Shown: positions 28,129-37,322 of the stretch, one piece after another
Position numbering within the stretch: the first letter of the stretch is position 1
Layout: each line of letters begins with the position of its first letter
Origin: CAZMHL01 sp045605445
GTDB lineage: Bacteria; Bacillota; Clostridia; RGIG6154
Length of the DNA stretch: 64,000 bases
Assembly: GCA_045605445.1 (NCBI GenBank)
Contig: JAZUPZ010000030.1
Coordinates: 186,001 to 250,000, forward strand
Reading direction: 5' to 3'
Position numbers and translations under genes: made by a program
Notes under the pieces: model-generated
What the model saw: only the letters and a program-made list of their open reading frames with translations
Told to the model about the DNA's origin: nothing
Databases searched by the model: none

Positions 28129-28617
28129 ATGAATCAAGAAGAATTAAGATTGCACAGATGTTGTTTTACAGGGCATCGCCCAGATAAAATAAACCTTGGT
28201 GAAAAAGAAATTAAGCCATTACTTGAAAAAGCAATTGATGAGGCTATTGAAGATGGCTATGTAACATTTATAACAGGTATGGCAATGGGAACGGATATAT
28301 GGGCAGCGGAGATTGTATTGAAGAGGAAGAAATCGAACAAAAACCTCCACCTCATATGTGCTTTGCCGCACCCAGGATTTGAGAGCAGACGGAGCATGAT
28401 AGAAAAGATGAGGTTTAATAAGATAATTAAAAAGGCCGACATATCAAAGGAAATCAATTCCCATTACTTTACAGGCTGCTACCAGGTACGGAATAAATGG
28501 ATGGTTGATAGGTCAAATCTTGTGATTGCTGTTTTTAACGGAAAGAAGAGTGGCACAAAGAACACAGTAGATTATGCTAGAAGAAAAGGGGTAAATGTGG
28601 TTAATGTACTTAAATAA
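28129..28617 (+). CDS. SLOG-family (DUF1273/YpsA-like) protein
   Basis: A 162-residue protein with the YpsA-like SLOG fold: TGHRPDKI near 15-22, a TFITGMAMGTDIWAAEIVL segment, and a C-terminal VIAVFNGKKSGTKNTVDYARRKG. These are the nucleotide-binding loops of the Rossmann-like family. The family is linked to nucleotide-derived ligands, and several SLOG proteins act in phage defence. Here it is alone with its divergent regulator and no effector is visible. The exact ligand is unknown. Confidence 0.85.
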   Translation: MNQEELRLHRCCFTGHRPDKINLGEKEIKPLLEKAIDEAIEDGYVTFITGMAMGTDIWAAEIVLKRKKSNKNLHLICALPHPGFESRRSMIEKMRFNKIIKKADISKEINSHYFTGCYQVRNKWMVDRSNLVIAVFNGKKSGTKNTVDYARRKGVNVVNVLK

Positions 28618-28676
28618 TTATAAAGTTGGATTGATAAGTATCTCTATAATAATCCAGTAAAAATAAAGAATTGCAA

Positions 28677-28806
28677 ATAAAAAAGTCGGGATCTCAGCGG
28701 AAACCTTGGGCGAACCAACTGAATACCGCTCCTCCGACTTTAGAAACCTTGCTACTGCGAAAGATGCATTCCCTCTTTCTTTACGTCCGAAACGACCAGT
28801 AGTACA
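28677..28806 (-). ncRNA. Candidate structured RNA on the minus strand
   Basis: An intergenic block with extensive nested pairing. On the minus strand a CTACTG/CAGTAG stem (28797-28802 with 28752-28757) encloses two small hairpins. It is followed by a long hairpin closed by AAAGTCGG/CCGACTTT (28734-28741 with 28682-28689), with an inner GAGCGG/CCGCT stem and a TTGG/CCAA loop, and then TTTTTT. The final hairpin plus T tract looks like an intrinsic terminator, so minus-strand transcription is likely. No known RNA class was recognised. The 10 bases GAAACCTTG occur twice inside it. Confidence 0.45.
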
Positions 28807-28862
28807 GCTTCAATTATATTGTATTAAATTTAAATATAGTTGTCAACCGGGAAAAATAAAAA

Positions 28863-28933
28863 AGGATGATGTTTCTTTCAAGTCCAAGTCTGAAGTTGAA
28901 AATGATAACAACTCGCTTGGGGAAACATCATCC
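28863..28933 (-). terminator. Terminator of the DUF6076-like gene
   Basis: On the minus strand, 12-base arms GGATGATGTTTC/GAAACATCATCC (28922-28933 with 28863-28874) form a long hairpin, with inner CCAAG/CTTGG and AGTTG/CAACT pairs, followed by TTTTTTA. It lies 30 bases beyond the stop of the DUF6076-like gene. Confidence 0.7.
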
Positions 28934-28964
28934 ACTAATAGTATATCATAGTATATTGATACCG

Positions 28965-30071
28965 TCAAATATCTTTCATCCATTCATCATCCATAAACCA
29001 ATTTTTAAACTCATCGGCAGAGAGATTGCCTTCTCTGTATGCGGTGAGTTTTTCTCTTGCCTTGATTTTCCATGCCTCAAATTCGGGCTTAAGAAGAGGA
29101 TTACGGCTGACTCTGGTGTTATAGCGTCTGGTGGCTGCATAATATGCAAGTTCCACATCAGACAAATTGCTCTTATAAGTGTTAATCGAACCAACGGCAG
29201 AACATTTATTTGTGGTGCCTGGTATCAATCTGTCGCAATAAAGAGAATCAATTCTGCCTTTAGGAATGAATGGCATATTACAGTTTTTGCAGATCTTAAC
29301 CGGAATATTATTATCTAAAGTTAAGCTGAAGTCATAAAACATCAATTGCTCAGTTGTGCAGAGGGAAAATGAATAAGCAGCACTGTTTTCGTCAAAACAC
29401 TGAGACAGATAGAATCGAGAATCAACTGATTCGCCAAAGGCTGGACTGATACGCATAGGGAAATCCATCTTATAAATATACTCTCTGCTATCAATGTTTA
29501 AATATGTTACCCGATCAGTGCCTGTAATTTCTGCAGGAAGTTTTGCAATCTCATAGAAATTGTTTCTTATCATATCTGTCAGATATTCAAACCATTCAAG
29601 TATACAGTCTGTAGCATAATCCCAGAATTTAAGACACTCTGTCGTCTGAACATGACCATCCTTTTTGACTCTTTTTAACATGCCTTCAAATATTTTGAAG
29701 GTCTCGTCATTACAATAATATTCGGTAATATCCAAAAGGTCATAATCGTTGTATGTAGGATGGGCCTCAGTAAGTGCCTTAATGAGCACATAGGATACCT
29801 GATGGAGATAAATGCAATAATCATCTATTCTATACAATGCTTTCTCATATAGACGAAAATCTTCCTCTGTTTTGTTCTCAAGATACGAAATATAAGCTTT
29901 AACTAATTCAGCAAAATAAAACTTTGCTATTTCTTTATTATAGGTAATAGCAGAAATAAGATGATGGCCGATAGGGAATTCATATCCGATATAGTCGGGG
30001 TGTAAAAAGTCATCACTAAATCTGCATTGCAGCATATTTCCTTTTTTATAAATAGCATTAAAAAGTTGCAT
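28965..30071 (-). CDS. DUF6076-like protein with zinc-ribbon C-terminus
   Basis: A 368-residue protein; ATG 30071 with AAAGGACGG upstream is preferred over the longer start at 30143. An N-terminal helical region is followed by a cysteine cluster (ICKNCNMPF, then YCDR and KCSAVG) and a C-terminal charged helical tail ending SADEFKNWFMDDEW. The organisation matches the DUF6076 family that commonly travels with serine-recombinase elements in Clostridia. A truncated relative lies at 51.2-52.0 kb on the same strand. The function is unknown; the zinc cluster suggests nucleic-acid binding. Confidence 0.7.
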   Translation of the reverse strand: MQLFNAIYKKGNMLQCRFSDDFLHPDYIGYEFPIGHHLISAITYNKEIAKFYFAELVKAYISYLENKTEEDFRLYEKALYRIDDYCIYLHQVSYVLIKALTEAHPTYNDYDLLDITEYYCNDETFKIFEGMLKRVKKDGHVQTTECLKFWDYATDCILEWFEYLTDMIRNNFYEIAKLPAEITGTDRVTYLNIDSREYIYKMDFPMRISPAFGESVDSRFYLSQCFDENSAAYSFSLCTTEQLMFYDFSLTLDNNIPVKICKNCNMPFIPKGRIDSLYCDRLIPGTTNKCSAVGSINTYKSNLSDVELAYYAATRRYNTRVSRNPLLKPEFEAWKIKAREKLTAYREGNLSADEFKNWFMDDEWMKDI

Positions 30072-30129
30072 TTTTATCACCGTCCTTTTGTTAATTAGAG
30101 ATATTTTCAAAAATATTATATACAAACTA

Positions 30130-30158
30130 TTGACAAATGTCAAGAGCTATGTTATTAT
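30130..30158 (+). promoter_or_regulatory. SigA-type promoter with overlapping inverted repeat
   Basis: TTGACA at 30130-30135, a 17-base spacer and TATTAT at 30153-30158. The -35 box is part of a 14-base inverted repeat (TTGACAAATGTCAA, 30130-30143), which could be an operator. It drives the small gene at 30226. Confidence 0.6.
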
Positions 30159-30225
30159 TTGTATGTGACGGATAGCAAAATATACATAACATACTAAATT
30201 TAAGTAGGTTTTGAGGTGATATTTA

Positions 30226-30474
30226 ATGAAAATAGAAGAATTAAAAAATTTTAGACACATACCCGAAGAAGAACTTGATAGGGACTCCCTGGTTGATATT
30301 TCAACCGTTGATGTAAGATGCGATTTACCTCCTAATGAAAGAATGGAGGAGGTTCTTGAAAAAATGAAGAATCCATTTGCTTTTAAAGTTGGGAAGTATG
30401 TAGTTAAAACAACTTTTGACTATGAAGAAGGATGTACAATCGGTGATTGTGTAGATGCGCTATTGAGTTTGTAG
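30226..30474 (+). CDS. Small DUF6870-like protein upstream of recombinases
   Basis: An 82-residue acidic protein after TGAGGTG. It reads MKIEELKNFRHIPEEELDRDSLVDI, with a conserved-looking CDLPPNERMEEVLEKMKNPFAFKVGKYVVKTTF. The same kind of small protein is common in front of clostridial serine recombinases, and it may be a recombination directionality factor or regulator. That role is a guess from position. The stop is followed by about 200 bases with a promoter and hairpins before the first recombinase. Confidence 0.6.
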   Translation: MKIEELKNFRHIPEEELDRDSLVDISTVDVRCDLPPNERMEEVLEKMKNPFAFKVGKYVVKTTFDYEEGCTIGDCVDALLSL

Positions 30475-30500
30475 CTTACATATTTAATAAAAAAATAGCA

Positions 30501-30673
30501 GGAACGAAATAATAGGTCTTGTAAAATAAACCTTTATATGTTATAATGTATTCGAACCGCGAAACTTTTCGCAAACTGAATATAAATACGAAATAACATA
30601 TGAAAAACCATATGTGTTTTTGTATGCATAAATACTGGTTTCGTTCCATTTTTTAAAAGGAGCGAATTTTTTT
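30501..30673 (+). promoter_or_regulatory. Promoter and structured leader of the recombinase operon
   Basis: TTGTAA at 30519-30524, a 17-base spacer and TATAAT at 30542-30547 form a promoter. The leader holds GCGAAA/TTTCGC (30557-30570) and ACATATG/CATATGT hairpins. A 9-base inverted repeat GGAACGAAA/TTTCGTTCC (30501-30509 with 30639-30647) brackets the whole promoter-leader. Such a layout suggests control of recombinase expression or a DNA site bound by the recombinases. That role is inference. Confidence 0.5.
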
Positions 30674-32320
30674 ATGCCTAAAAAAGAAAAGGTGTTCAGA
30701 TGCGCAATGTATTTGCGATTATCAAAAGAAGATGATTCTATTGCAACTGCAAGCAACAGTATTGTCAATCAGGAAAAAATGATACGTATGTATATCGATG
30801 ACCATGATGATTTGGTTTTCAAGAAAAAGTATGTCGATGATGGTGTAAGCGGTTCCGGTTTTGACCGTCCCGGATTTAATCAAATGATGAGAGATGCTGA
30901 TGCCGGGGAAATTGATTGTATTATTGTAAAGGACCTTTCTCGTTTTGGTAGAAATCACTATGAGTGCGACAGATATATGCAGATGGTATTTCCACAAAAG
31001 GGAATAAGGTTTATAGCTATAACCGACAATTATGACAGTAATAATGATACGAGTGAAATGGATATGTTTATGATACCTATTAAAAATATTATAAACGATA
31101 ATTATTGTCGTGATATATCGGTTAAAATCAGAGCCCAGCTTAATACAAAGCGAAAGATGGGGGAATGTGTTAAAAACTTTGCCCCGTACGGATACGTAAA
31201 GGATCCTGAAGACAGACACAAGCTGATTATCGATGAGTATGCAGCGTTTGTAGTTAAAGAAATATTCCATATGATGCTTAAGGGACACAGCGTTAACAGC
31301 ATAGTTGACGAACTGAATGAAAGGGGAATTAAGTCTCCGGCAGAGTATAAAAAGAGTCAGAACAGTAAATACACAGCTACACTTCAACGCAAGTCAATTG
31401 CCAAATGGTGCGCAACAGAAGTAAGAAATATACTCTCGGATATGACTTATTGCGGTTCTCTGGCACAGGGACGTACTACAAAACCCACATTCAAGTGTAA
31501 AAAATCAAAGCCCGTTGATAAAGAAAACTGGGTTGTAGTAAATGACACACACGATGCTATTATTCCTTTATCGCATTTTAAGGCAGTGGAGAGATTGCTT
31601 GGACTTGAAACACGCATCTCGCCATCACAAAAAACAGTTTATCCGCTTTCGGGAATGGTCAGATGCGGAAAATGCGGCGGTAAAATGACGAGGAAGGTAA
31701 AAAGCACGAAGTCCGGGAAATATCCGTATCTTGTATGCTGTAATAAGGCTGACAAATCCTGCGATATGCCAATGATTCCCTATAATGAGGCAGAAGAAGT
31801 TGTTTTAAAAGCATTGCAGTTTCATATTAGATGTATGATTGATGTTAATTATCGTCTACAAAAGCATGGTAACACTTCAATCGCAGAAAGCATAAATAAC
31901 ATTTTGCTTATGGATATCAGCGAGAAGAGAAATGAAATTAAGGCGATTGAAAACTCCATTGTTTTTCTCTGTGAAAAGCATATAAGCGGTGTATTAGGGG
32001 ATGAGGAATATATAAGACTCCGTAAAGTTAAGACAAAGATGCTGGAAGATGCAGAAGAGTCATTAGAAGTTTTACGAAAGAAGCACGAAACATCGCAAAA
32101 TGTTGTAGAACAAAATGATTCGTGGGTAGATGTATTCAGGCAATATCAGAATTTAGGTGCACTCAAACGGGAAGCAGTTGCTTTGTTTGTTAAAAATGTT
32201 GTGTTCGGCGCTGACAGGACGGTAGATATACGATTTGTTTATCAAACCGAACTGGATGAGTTAAATAAAATCTCTGATAACATTAAATCGGAACAGTTTA
32301 TATGTTCCGAGGCAGTGTAA
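30674..32320 (+). CDS. Large serine recombinase 1
   Basis: A 548-residue site-specific recombinase. The N-terminal resolvase domain carries the catalytic serine in MYLRLSKEDD and DLSRFGRN, followed by a recombinase domain and a zinc ribbon (RCGKCGGKM with CCNKADKSC). A coiled-coil tail precedes the C-terminal end. The family inserts or excises elements at short attachment sites. It is the first of three tandem genes, and it ends 15 bases before the next. Confidence 0.93.
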   Translation: MPKKEKVFRCAMYLRLSKEDDSIATASNSIVNQEKMIRMYIDDHDDLVFKKKYVDDGVSGSGFDRPGFNQMMRDADAGEIDCIIVKDLSRFGRNHYECDRYMQMVFPQKGIRFIAITDNYDSNNDTSEMDMFMIPIKNIINDNYCRDISVKIRAQLNTKRKMGECVKNFAPYGYVKDPEDRHKLIIDEYAAFVVKEIFHMMLKGHSVNSIVDELNERGIKSPAEYKKSQNSKYTATLQRKSIAKWCATEVRNILSDMTYCGSLAQGRTTKPTFKCKKSKPVDKENWVVVNDTHDAIIPLSHFKAVERLLGLETRISPSQKTVYPLSGMVRCGKCGGKMTRKVKSTKSGKYPYLVCCNKADKSCDMPMIPYNEAEEVVLKALQFHIRCMIDVNYRLQKHGNTSIAESINNILLMDISEKRNEIKAIENSIVFLCEKHISGVLGDEEYIRLRKVKTKMLEDAEESLEVLRKKHETSQNVVEQNDSWVDVFRQYQNLGALKREAVALFVKNVVFGADRTVDIRFVYQTELDELNKISDNIKSEQFICSEAV

Positions 32321-32335
32321 GGGAGGGATCACAAA

Positions 32336-34000
32336 ATGGCACGAAAAAGCAAAGAAACAATGCTGGCTGAAAAAATCAAGCAGGAGCAAATTACTACTAC
32401 ATACAGAACGGCGGCTTACATCCGATTGTCCAATGAAGACTTCAGACACAAAGGCAATGTAAATATTCTTCGTGATCAGGAACATTTTGTAACCAGCTAT
32501 ATTAACACAAAAGGTGATTTGATGCTATGTGATGTGTTCTGTGATAACGGAGAATCAGGATTAAGTTTTCAAAGACCTGGTTTTGAGGCAATGATTAAAG
32601 GTGTAGTAGAGGGCAAGTATAACTGTATTGTTGTAAAAGACCTATCACGATTTGGAAGAAACCATCTTGAGGCGGCTTATTATATTTACAAGTTTTTTGC
32701 TCAGCATAATACAAGATTTATTGCAATAAACGATGATTATGATTCCTTATACGGAAACAATACTGCACTTGAAGATATTTTACTGCCAATCAAAAACCTG
32801 ATTAATGAGAACTATGCCAGAGAAGCATCAAGAAAAGTAGGAATCAGCAGGCGTAATACGATTGAAAAGGGTTTGTTCATATCTGCTTTTGCTCCCTTTG
32901 GATATAAAAAGAGTGAAACAAAAGTTGGCAGACTCGAAATTGATGAAGAGGTTGCACCCATTGTCAGACGAGTATTTGATATGTTCACTATTCAGGATAT
33001 GTCGATTGTCGAGATAAGCAGACAGCTTAATGATGAAGGAGTAATATCACCGGCACAGTATAAGATAAAAAATGGTATATCTAAAAATAAAAGATGGGCT
33101 AACGCAGTGTGGAATACACATACCATCAAAGTTATACTCAGCAACCCATTATATGTTGGTTATCTAGTGCTTGGCAAAACAAGGATAGATATGTATAGAA
33201 ACGAGCCGTTGAGGATAACAAAGCCTGAAGAGAGAAATATTGTTCCAAAAGCACATGATTCGATTGTTTCAGACGAAATTTTCGAACTGGCACAAAAGAA
33301 ACTTAAAAAGAGCAAACACGGGCCGATAACAAAAAAGATGGGTATTCCTTACATATTCAATAATCTGTATTGTGGATGCTGTGGCACAAAATTAATCAAG
33401 CAATACAAGAAAGATAAATCAGGTAATATAAGTAATATCTTTTATGCTTGCCCGTCCGACTCCCGTGGAAAGCAGACACATTGCAGTTTCAGGAAAATAA
33501 ATGAAGACGAGCTTTGTGAGGTTGTTTATAGTTCATTGCAGTTTTATATATGTATGGCTGTCAAAAACAAGAAAATCGTTTTAAATCCCAACTCTAAGGT
33601 GTTGACGGAATATGAGGAGGACATCGTAAGGTGCAACGAGATAATTGAAGATATTGATACTTTGCGAAGTAATCTGTTTGATGATTTTGGAACCGGCCAG
33701 ATAACAGGCGATGAATATGACGCACTTACAAAAGTATACACAGAAAAGCAGGAGAGTTATAAAAAGTTGCTTGAAAGTCTTGAAATTGACAAAGAAAATT
33801 ATATTAAGAACAGGCTTGAGCGACAGAGCTGGTTTAATAAGTTGCTTCAGTTTGAAAAAGATAACCATCTTACAAGGGAAATTGTTGATGCGTTTATCGA
33901 AAGAATTAATTTGTCAGGCGATAATCAAATAGAGATCTGTTATAAATTTTCTAACGTCTTTAAAGACATTATCTCAAACGGTGGTGTATACATTGGGTAA
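32336..34000 (+). CDS. Large serine recombinase 2
   Basis: A 554-residue relative with the same domain order: catalytic segment AAYIRLSNED, DLSRFGRN, recombinase domain, zinc ribbon (LYCGCCGTKL), coiled coil. It overlaps the next gene by 20 bases, so the three are made together. Three recombinases in a row is a known arrangement in clostridial and some other mobile elements, where each contributes to integration or excision. Which pairs are needed here cannot be told. Confidence 0.93.
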   Translation: MARKSKETMLAEKIKQEQITTTYRTAAYIRLSNEDFRHKGNVNILRDQEHFVTSYINTKGDLMLCDVFCDNGESGLSFQRPGFEAMIKGVVEGKYNCIVVKDLSRFGRNHLEAAYYIYKFFAQHNTRFIAINDDYDSLYGNNTALEDILLPIKNLINENYAREASRKVGISRRNTIEKGLFISAFAPFGYKKSETKVGRLEIDEEVAPIVRRVFDMFTIQDMSIVEISRQLNDEGVISPAQYKIKNGISKNKRWANAVWNTHTIKVILSNPLYVGYLVLGKTRIDMYRNEPLRITKPEERNIVPKAHDSIVSDEIFELAQKKLKKSKHGPITKKMGIPYIFNNLYCGCCGTKLIKQYKKDKSGNISNIFYACPSDSRGKQTHCSFRKINEDELCEVVYSSLQFYICMAVKNKKIVLNPNSKVLTEYEEDIVRCNEIIEDIDTLRSNLFDDFGTGQITGDEYDALTKVYTEKQESYKKLLESLEIDKENYIKNRLERQSWFNKLLQFEKDNHLTREIVDAFIERINLSGDNQIEICYKFSNVFKDIISNGGVYIG

Positions 34001-35549
34001 GGTTATAGCAATGTATATGCGTCTGTCCATTGCTGATGACGACTTTGAAGAAGATGAAAGTAACAGCATCAAAGCTCAGCGGGATTTAATGTATCAGTAT
34101 ATCAATGAAATGGAAGAGTTTAAGGATTACGAAATCGAAGAGTTTTGTGATGACGGATACTCCGGAACTAACTTTGACAGACCTGGTGTCAGGCGAATGC
34201 TTGAACTTGCTGAAAGTGGTATAATCAATATTATCATAGTTAAGGATTTTTCCCGTTTTGGCAGAAACAGTATTGATGTAGGGCATTACATTGAGGAGAT
34301 ATTCCCTTACACAGGACTAAGGTTTATATCGATTAATGATCGCTATGACAGCAACGATTATGTAGGGGATACAGGTGGATTTGAAATATCTATCAAAAAC
34401 CTCATCTCGCAAATCTATGCGCAGGATGCCTCAAAGAAAATCAGGACAAGCTTTCAATCTAAAGCCAGAAACGGTGAATACATTGGTTTTCAGAAGATAT
34501 ATGGCTATATTATCAATGAAAACAAAAAGCTTATAGTGGACAGAGAACCTGCAGAAGTTGTAAAAAAGATATTTGAGATGCGAAGCCAGGGAATGACATA
34601 TGATGCGATTGCCAAGCATCTGAATAATGAAAAAATTCTTGTTCCCCGTCTGTATTTTAAATACAAAAAGCTGAAGGATGATGGTACAATCCCTGAAATG
34701 AGTATGTGGACCCGGACAATCCTTCATAAAATGATTAATAATGAACAGTACACCGGAAAACTCATATTCGGAAGATATAAGGTGGATAAAATTCGTGGAA
34801 AAACAGCCACCAATGTTCCACGAGATAAGTGGATCATTACCGAGAATGCACACGATGCCATTGTGAGTGAAGAACTGTTCAACATTGCGAAATCCACAAA
34901 GAGAGAATCTCGAAAAGGAGTAAAATTAGGACAGACCTTATTCAGCGGCAAGGTTGTTTGCGGATGCTGTGGAAGGAATTTTTACACATGGTCAAAGAAT
35001 CGTGTTCTTCTCTGCCAGACTCCTGTACTAACAGGAAACAATTCAGGTTGCTATGATAAAAAGATACACGAAGATGAATTGATAGCTTTAATTGATGATG
35101 CGATTAAATTTGTAATGCAGAAGAGCAAAGAAATAACAGCAAAGTTCAAGAATGAGATTATCATATCAACAAGTGAATTGAATTCAGTAAAAAAAGAACT
35201 TCAAACTGAAGTCGGCAAACTTGACAGAATAAGAAAAAATAAAGAAAAACTGTTCCAGAAATTAATGGATAATCAGGTAACAGATGATGAATATATGAGA
35301 TTATCCAAAGACTTGGAATGGGAAGAAATAACTGTCGAGGATAAAATTAGAGAGTTGAAGAAAAAACAAAAAGACGTTCTTGCAAAAAAGAAGGAAAAAG
35401 AAATCAATGTAAAAGTTTATAAAGAGATTGGAGAGATTAAAAAGATTGACAGAAATGTAGTAGAAAAATTAATTAATAAGATAATAGTAAACAAAGAAGG
35501 GGGAGTTGAAATCCAATGGACATTTAAAGAAATTTTTCAAAGTGCATAA
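33981..35549 (+). CDS. Large serine recombinase 3
   Basis: A 522-residue third recombinase. The start is GTG in the overlap with gene 2. Catalytic segment MYMRLSIADDD, DFSRFGRN, recombinase domain and zinc ribbon (VVCGCCGRNF, then CQTP) are all present. A long Lys/Glu-rich coiled coil follows. The stop is close to the probable right end of the mobile element. The chain appears intact, so the element may still be mobile. Confidence 0.93.
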   Translation: MVYTLGKVIAMYMRLSIADDDFEEDESNSIKAQRDLMYQYINEMEEFKDYEIEEFCDDGYSGTNFDRPGVRRMLELAESGIINIIIVKDFSRFGRNSIDVGHYIEEIFPYTGLRFISINDRYDSNDYVGDTGGFEISIKNLISQIYAQDASKKIRTSFQSKARNGEYIGFQKIYGYIINENKKLIVDREPAEVVKKIFEMRSQGMTYDAIAKHLNNEKILVPRLYFKYKKLKDDGTIPEMSMWTRTILHKMINNEQYTGKLIFGRYKVDKIRGKTATNVPRDKWIITENAHDAIVSEELFNIAKSTKRESRKGVKLGQTLFSGKVVCGCCGRNFYTWSKNRVLLCQTPVLTGNNSGCYDKKIHEDELIALIDDAIKFVMQKSKEITAKFKNEIIISTSELNSVKKELQTEVGKLDRIRKNKEKLFQKLMDNQVTDDEYMRLSKDLEWEEITVEDKIRELKKKQKDVLAKKKEKEINVKVYKEIGEIKKIDRNVVEKLINKIIVNKEGGVEIQWTFKEIFQSA

Positions 35550-35590
35550 TGACCTGGCAGTGCGAGAAAATGTAGTCTGACGGGTTGCTA

Positions 35591-35778
35591 AATTTAAAAG
35601 TTATAGTTTGCAATTTTTTGATATTTATGATAAAATAAAACAGTGGGAAAATCTAACATTCCCGCGGGTCCTTAAAGTAAATTGTTCAGATAAAATCAGC
35701 TGAAAATATAGGAAAAATTCTTTAGTCCCTATTATTCACTGTTCACCGGTCTTGACACGAGTCGAAGAATGTCGAAAG
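35591..35778. repeat. Intergenic repeat, copy A
   Basis: A 188-base non-coding repeat that is clearly related to 37121-37314. Both start AATTTAAAAG and carry a short hairpin before CGCGGGT (here GGGAA/TTCCC, 35645-35663). They share CTATTATTCACTGTTCACC and end with CTTGACACGA. The hairpin differs from copy B by a paired change. It lies upstream of an unknown gene. Confidence 0.6.
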
Positions 35779-35819
35779 ATGGAGAAAAAACAAAGAAAAA
35801 TCAACTCAAGAATGGTGGG

Positions 35820-36569
35820 ATGTATGTGAAAATATTGTTTTCTGTTTTCAATGAGGATAGAGAGACTGATAAGACGGAATTTATTTTTTCTCAAGAAGTT
35901 GAGACCGAATGGAGTATTGAACAAATAGAAACGCACTTTGGTTTGTTTGATCTTTTTCGTTCCAGCATTATAGCAGGGAAAAATTTATGTTTCTGGGATA
36001 TTTACTTATTTTCTGACGACGCTCAAGACATTATATTGAAAATAAAACAAATTCCAATAATGAAAATGCCAACTAGGATCGAAGTAATTAAATCTAGTTT
36101 TATAGTTGTTGAAGAATTCAATCCAGGAAATGCAGACAGTCCTCAATATCCTGATTGGGATAGTTGCACAATTTATGCCTGTGACAGATTTGAGTGTGGA
36201 GCAAGTAGTTTTTACTCTTTTTTAGTAAAAATTGTAGAACACCCATTGACACAGGGTATAATTACTAATTTTATATATGATGTCTTAAAAAAGATTTTTG
36301 TAAGCATATTTTGTCGCAAACATGATACACAAGCAGGCAAAACTAAAAAGATTTATTACTTATCGCTAGGTCGTTTTTACAAAAACTTTTCGCGTGCTAT
36401 TAATATGAAAACATCAGACTTTCAGATGATTTCTTTAAGAAGATTAAAGTTAGGAAATTTTAGAATTTGCGTAAGGACTATTACAAATGAATATTACGAA
36501 GCTCGTTGTGCGTTTACTGGAAAGATTGCAAGTTTTAATTTAATTGAGCCCAACAGTATAGATGAGTAA
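35820..36569 (+). CDS. Hypothetical protein
   Basis: A 249-residue protein. ATG 35820 (MYVKILFSVFNED) is preferred because the longer start at 35769 lies at the end of the upstream repeat, although no strong ribosome site supports either. No transmembrane run or domain was recognised. It contains a Cys/Phe-rich middle (CDRFECGASSFYSFLVKI) and ends in a basic beta-like segment. It lies between two copies of a non-coding repeat. Confidence 0.5.
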   Translation: MYVKILFSVFNEDRETDKTEFIFSQEVETEWSIEQIETHFGLFDLFRSSIIAGKNLCFWDIYLFSDDAQDIILKIKQIPIMKMPTRIEVIKSSFIVVEEFNPGNADSPQYPDWDSCTIYACDRFECGASSFYSFLVKIVEHPLTQGIITNFIYDVLKKIFVSIFCRKHDTQAGKTKKIYYLSLGRFYKNFSRAINMKTSDFQMISLRRLKLGNFRICVRTITNEYYEARCAFTGKIASFNLIEPNSIDE

Positions 36570-36591
36570 CAAACTTGAAGATATTTTTCTG

Positions 36592-36627
36592 CCTTGACAG
36601 GAACTTTGTCAAATTTTACGAAAGGAG
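36592..36627. repeat. Partial third copy of the intergenic repeat
   Basis: Only the 3' part is present: CTTGACAGGAACTTTGTCAA, which matches CTTGACACGAACTTTGTCGA of copy B, then ACGAAAGGAG. The TTGACA/TGTCAA arms pair. It supplies the ribosome site of the next gene. Confidence 0.5.
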
Positions 36628-36635
36628 ATAATTCA

Positions 36636-37076
36636 ATGAAGAAAAATATTTTAATTGGGATTTTTTCGCCATTGATTTACTTTTTAGTATGTAATATAAT
36701 GCGCTATACGATATTGGCCGGAGAGTATAATGAGGAGTATGCATTACTTCATAATATGTTGATTAGAACCTTACCTGCTTTACCGGGTATGTCCCTTATT
36801 TTTTTGTTAATAAGGAGTTCGATGAAAGAGTACTTTAAATCGTTAAGTGTTTGTTTTTGGATATCATTTGTTGTAATGATAATTTATACGTTTTTAGGCA
36901 TAGATTCAATGATACATACTGCGATTACTGGTTATGAAGAATTAAGTTTAGGAGATGGCTTGATGAGTGTTTTAACATTTCAGTATTATCTTGTCTCTTG
37001 TTTAGTTGGATGTTTTATTGCAGGTATTGCTACATATGTAAAGAAAAGAAAAAAGACACGAATTTTAGAACAATAA
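36636..37076 (+). CDS. Small four-helix membrane protein
   Basis: A 146-residue protein with about four membrane helices (near 5-25, 42-62, 72-92, 115-135) and a basic C-terminus. The ATG at 36636 follows AAAGGAG. No family was recognised. It is preceded by the short repeat copy, and copy B follows it. Confidence 0.6.
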   Translation: MKKNILIGIFSPLIYFLVCNIMRYTILAGEYNEEYALLHNMLIRTLPALPGMSLIFLLIRSSMKEYFKSLSVCFWISFVVMIIYTFLGIDSMIHTAITGYEELSLGDGLMSVLTFQYYLVSCLVGCFIAGIATYVKKRKKTRILEQ

Positions 37077-37120
37077 AAAACAATTTATGATTCTTTGTTC
37101 TACTTGTGTCAAGTTCATAC

Positions 37121-37314
37121 AATTTAAAAGAATAGTTTGCCGATTTATAATATTTACATATACTATCGGGAACGAGAAAATCCAGTATTCTCGCGGGTTC
37201 TAAAGAATTTTGTTTAGAAAAAATGCAGCGAAAAATTAAGGAAAAAACAGTAGGTCCTATTATTCACTGTTCACCTGACTTGACACGAACTTTGTCGAAT
37301 TTTGCGAAAGGAAG
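37121..37314. repeat. Intergenic repeat, copy B
   Basis: A roughly 194-base copy of the element seen at 35591-35778. It has the hairpin CGAGAA/TTCTCG (37173-37178 with 37188-37193), the same nine-base loop length as copy A and CGCGGGT after it, the CTATTATTCACTGTTCACC block, and a final TTGACA. It lies directly upstream of a short broken gene. Confidence 0.6.
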
Positions 37315-37322
37315 TGTGCATT

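Larger units (their letters stand above)
1..35549. mobile_element. Probable integrative element carrying a defence island (left end outside window)
   Basis: This stretch carries three tandem large serine recombinases at its right end and, to their left, DUF6870-like and DUF6076-like genes that often travel with such recombinases. The rest is almost entirely defence-type or unknown cargo. Housekeeping genes only appear after about 38.1 kb. The left boundary is not visible, and the right attachment site cannot be pinned because serine-recombinase cores are only about 2 bp. The DNA could instead be several nested elements. The extent is an inference from gene content. Confidence 0.5.

Noticed and set aside
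28706..29318. Plus-strand ORFs opposite the DUF6076-like gene
   Set aside because: They overlap the candidate RNA and the terminator or run antisense to the better-supported gene.
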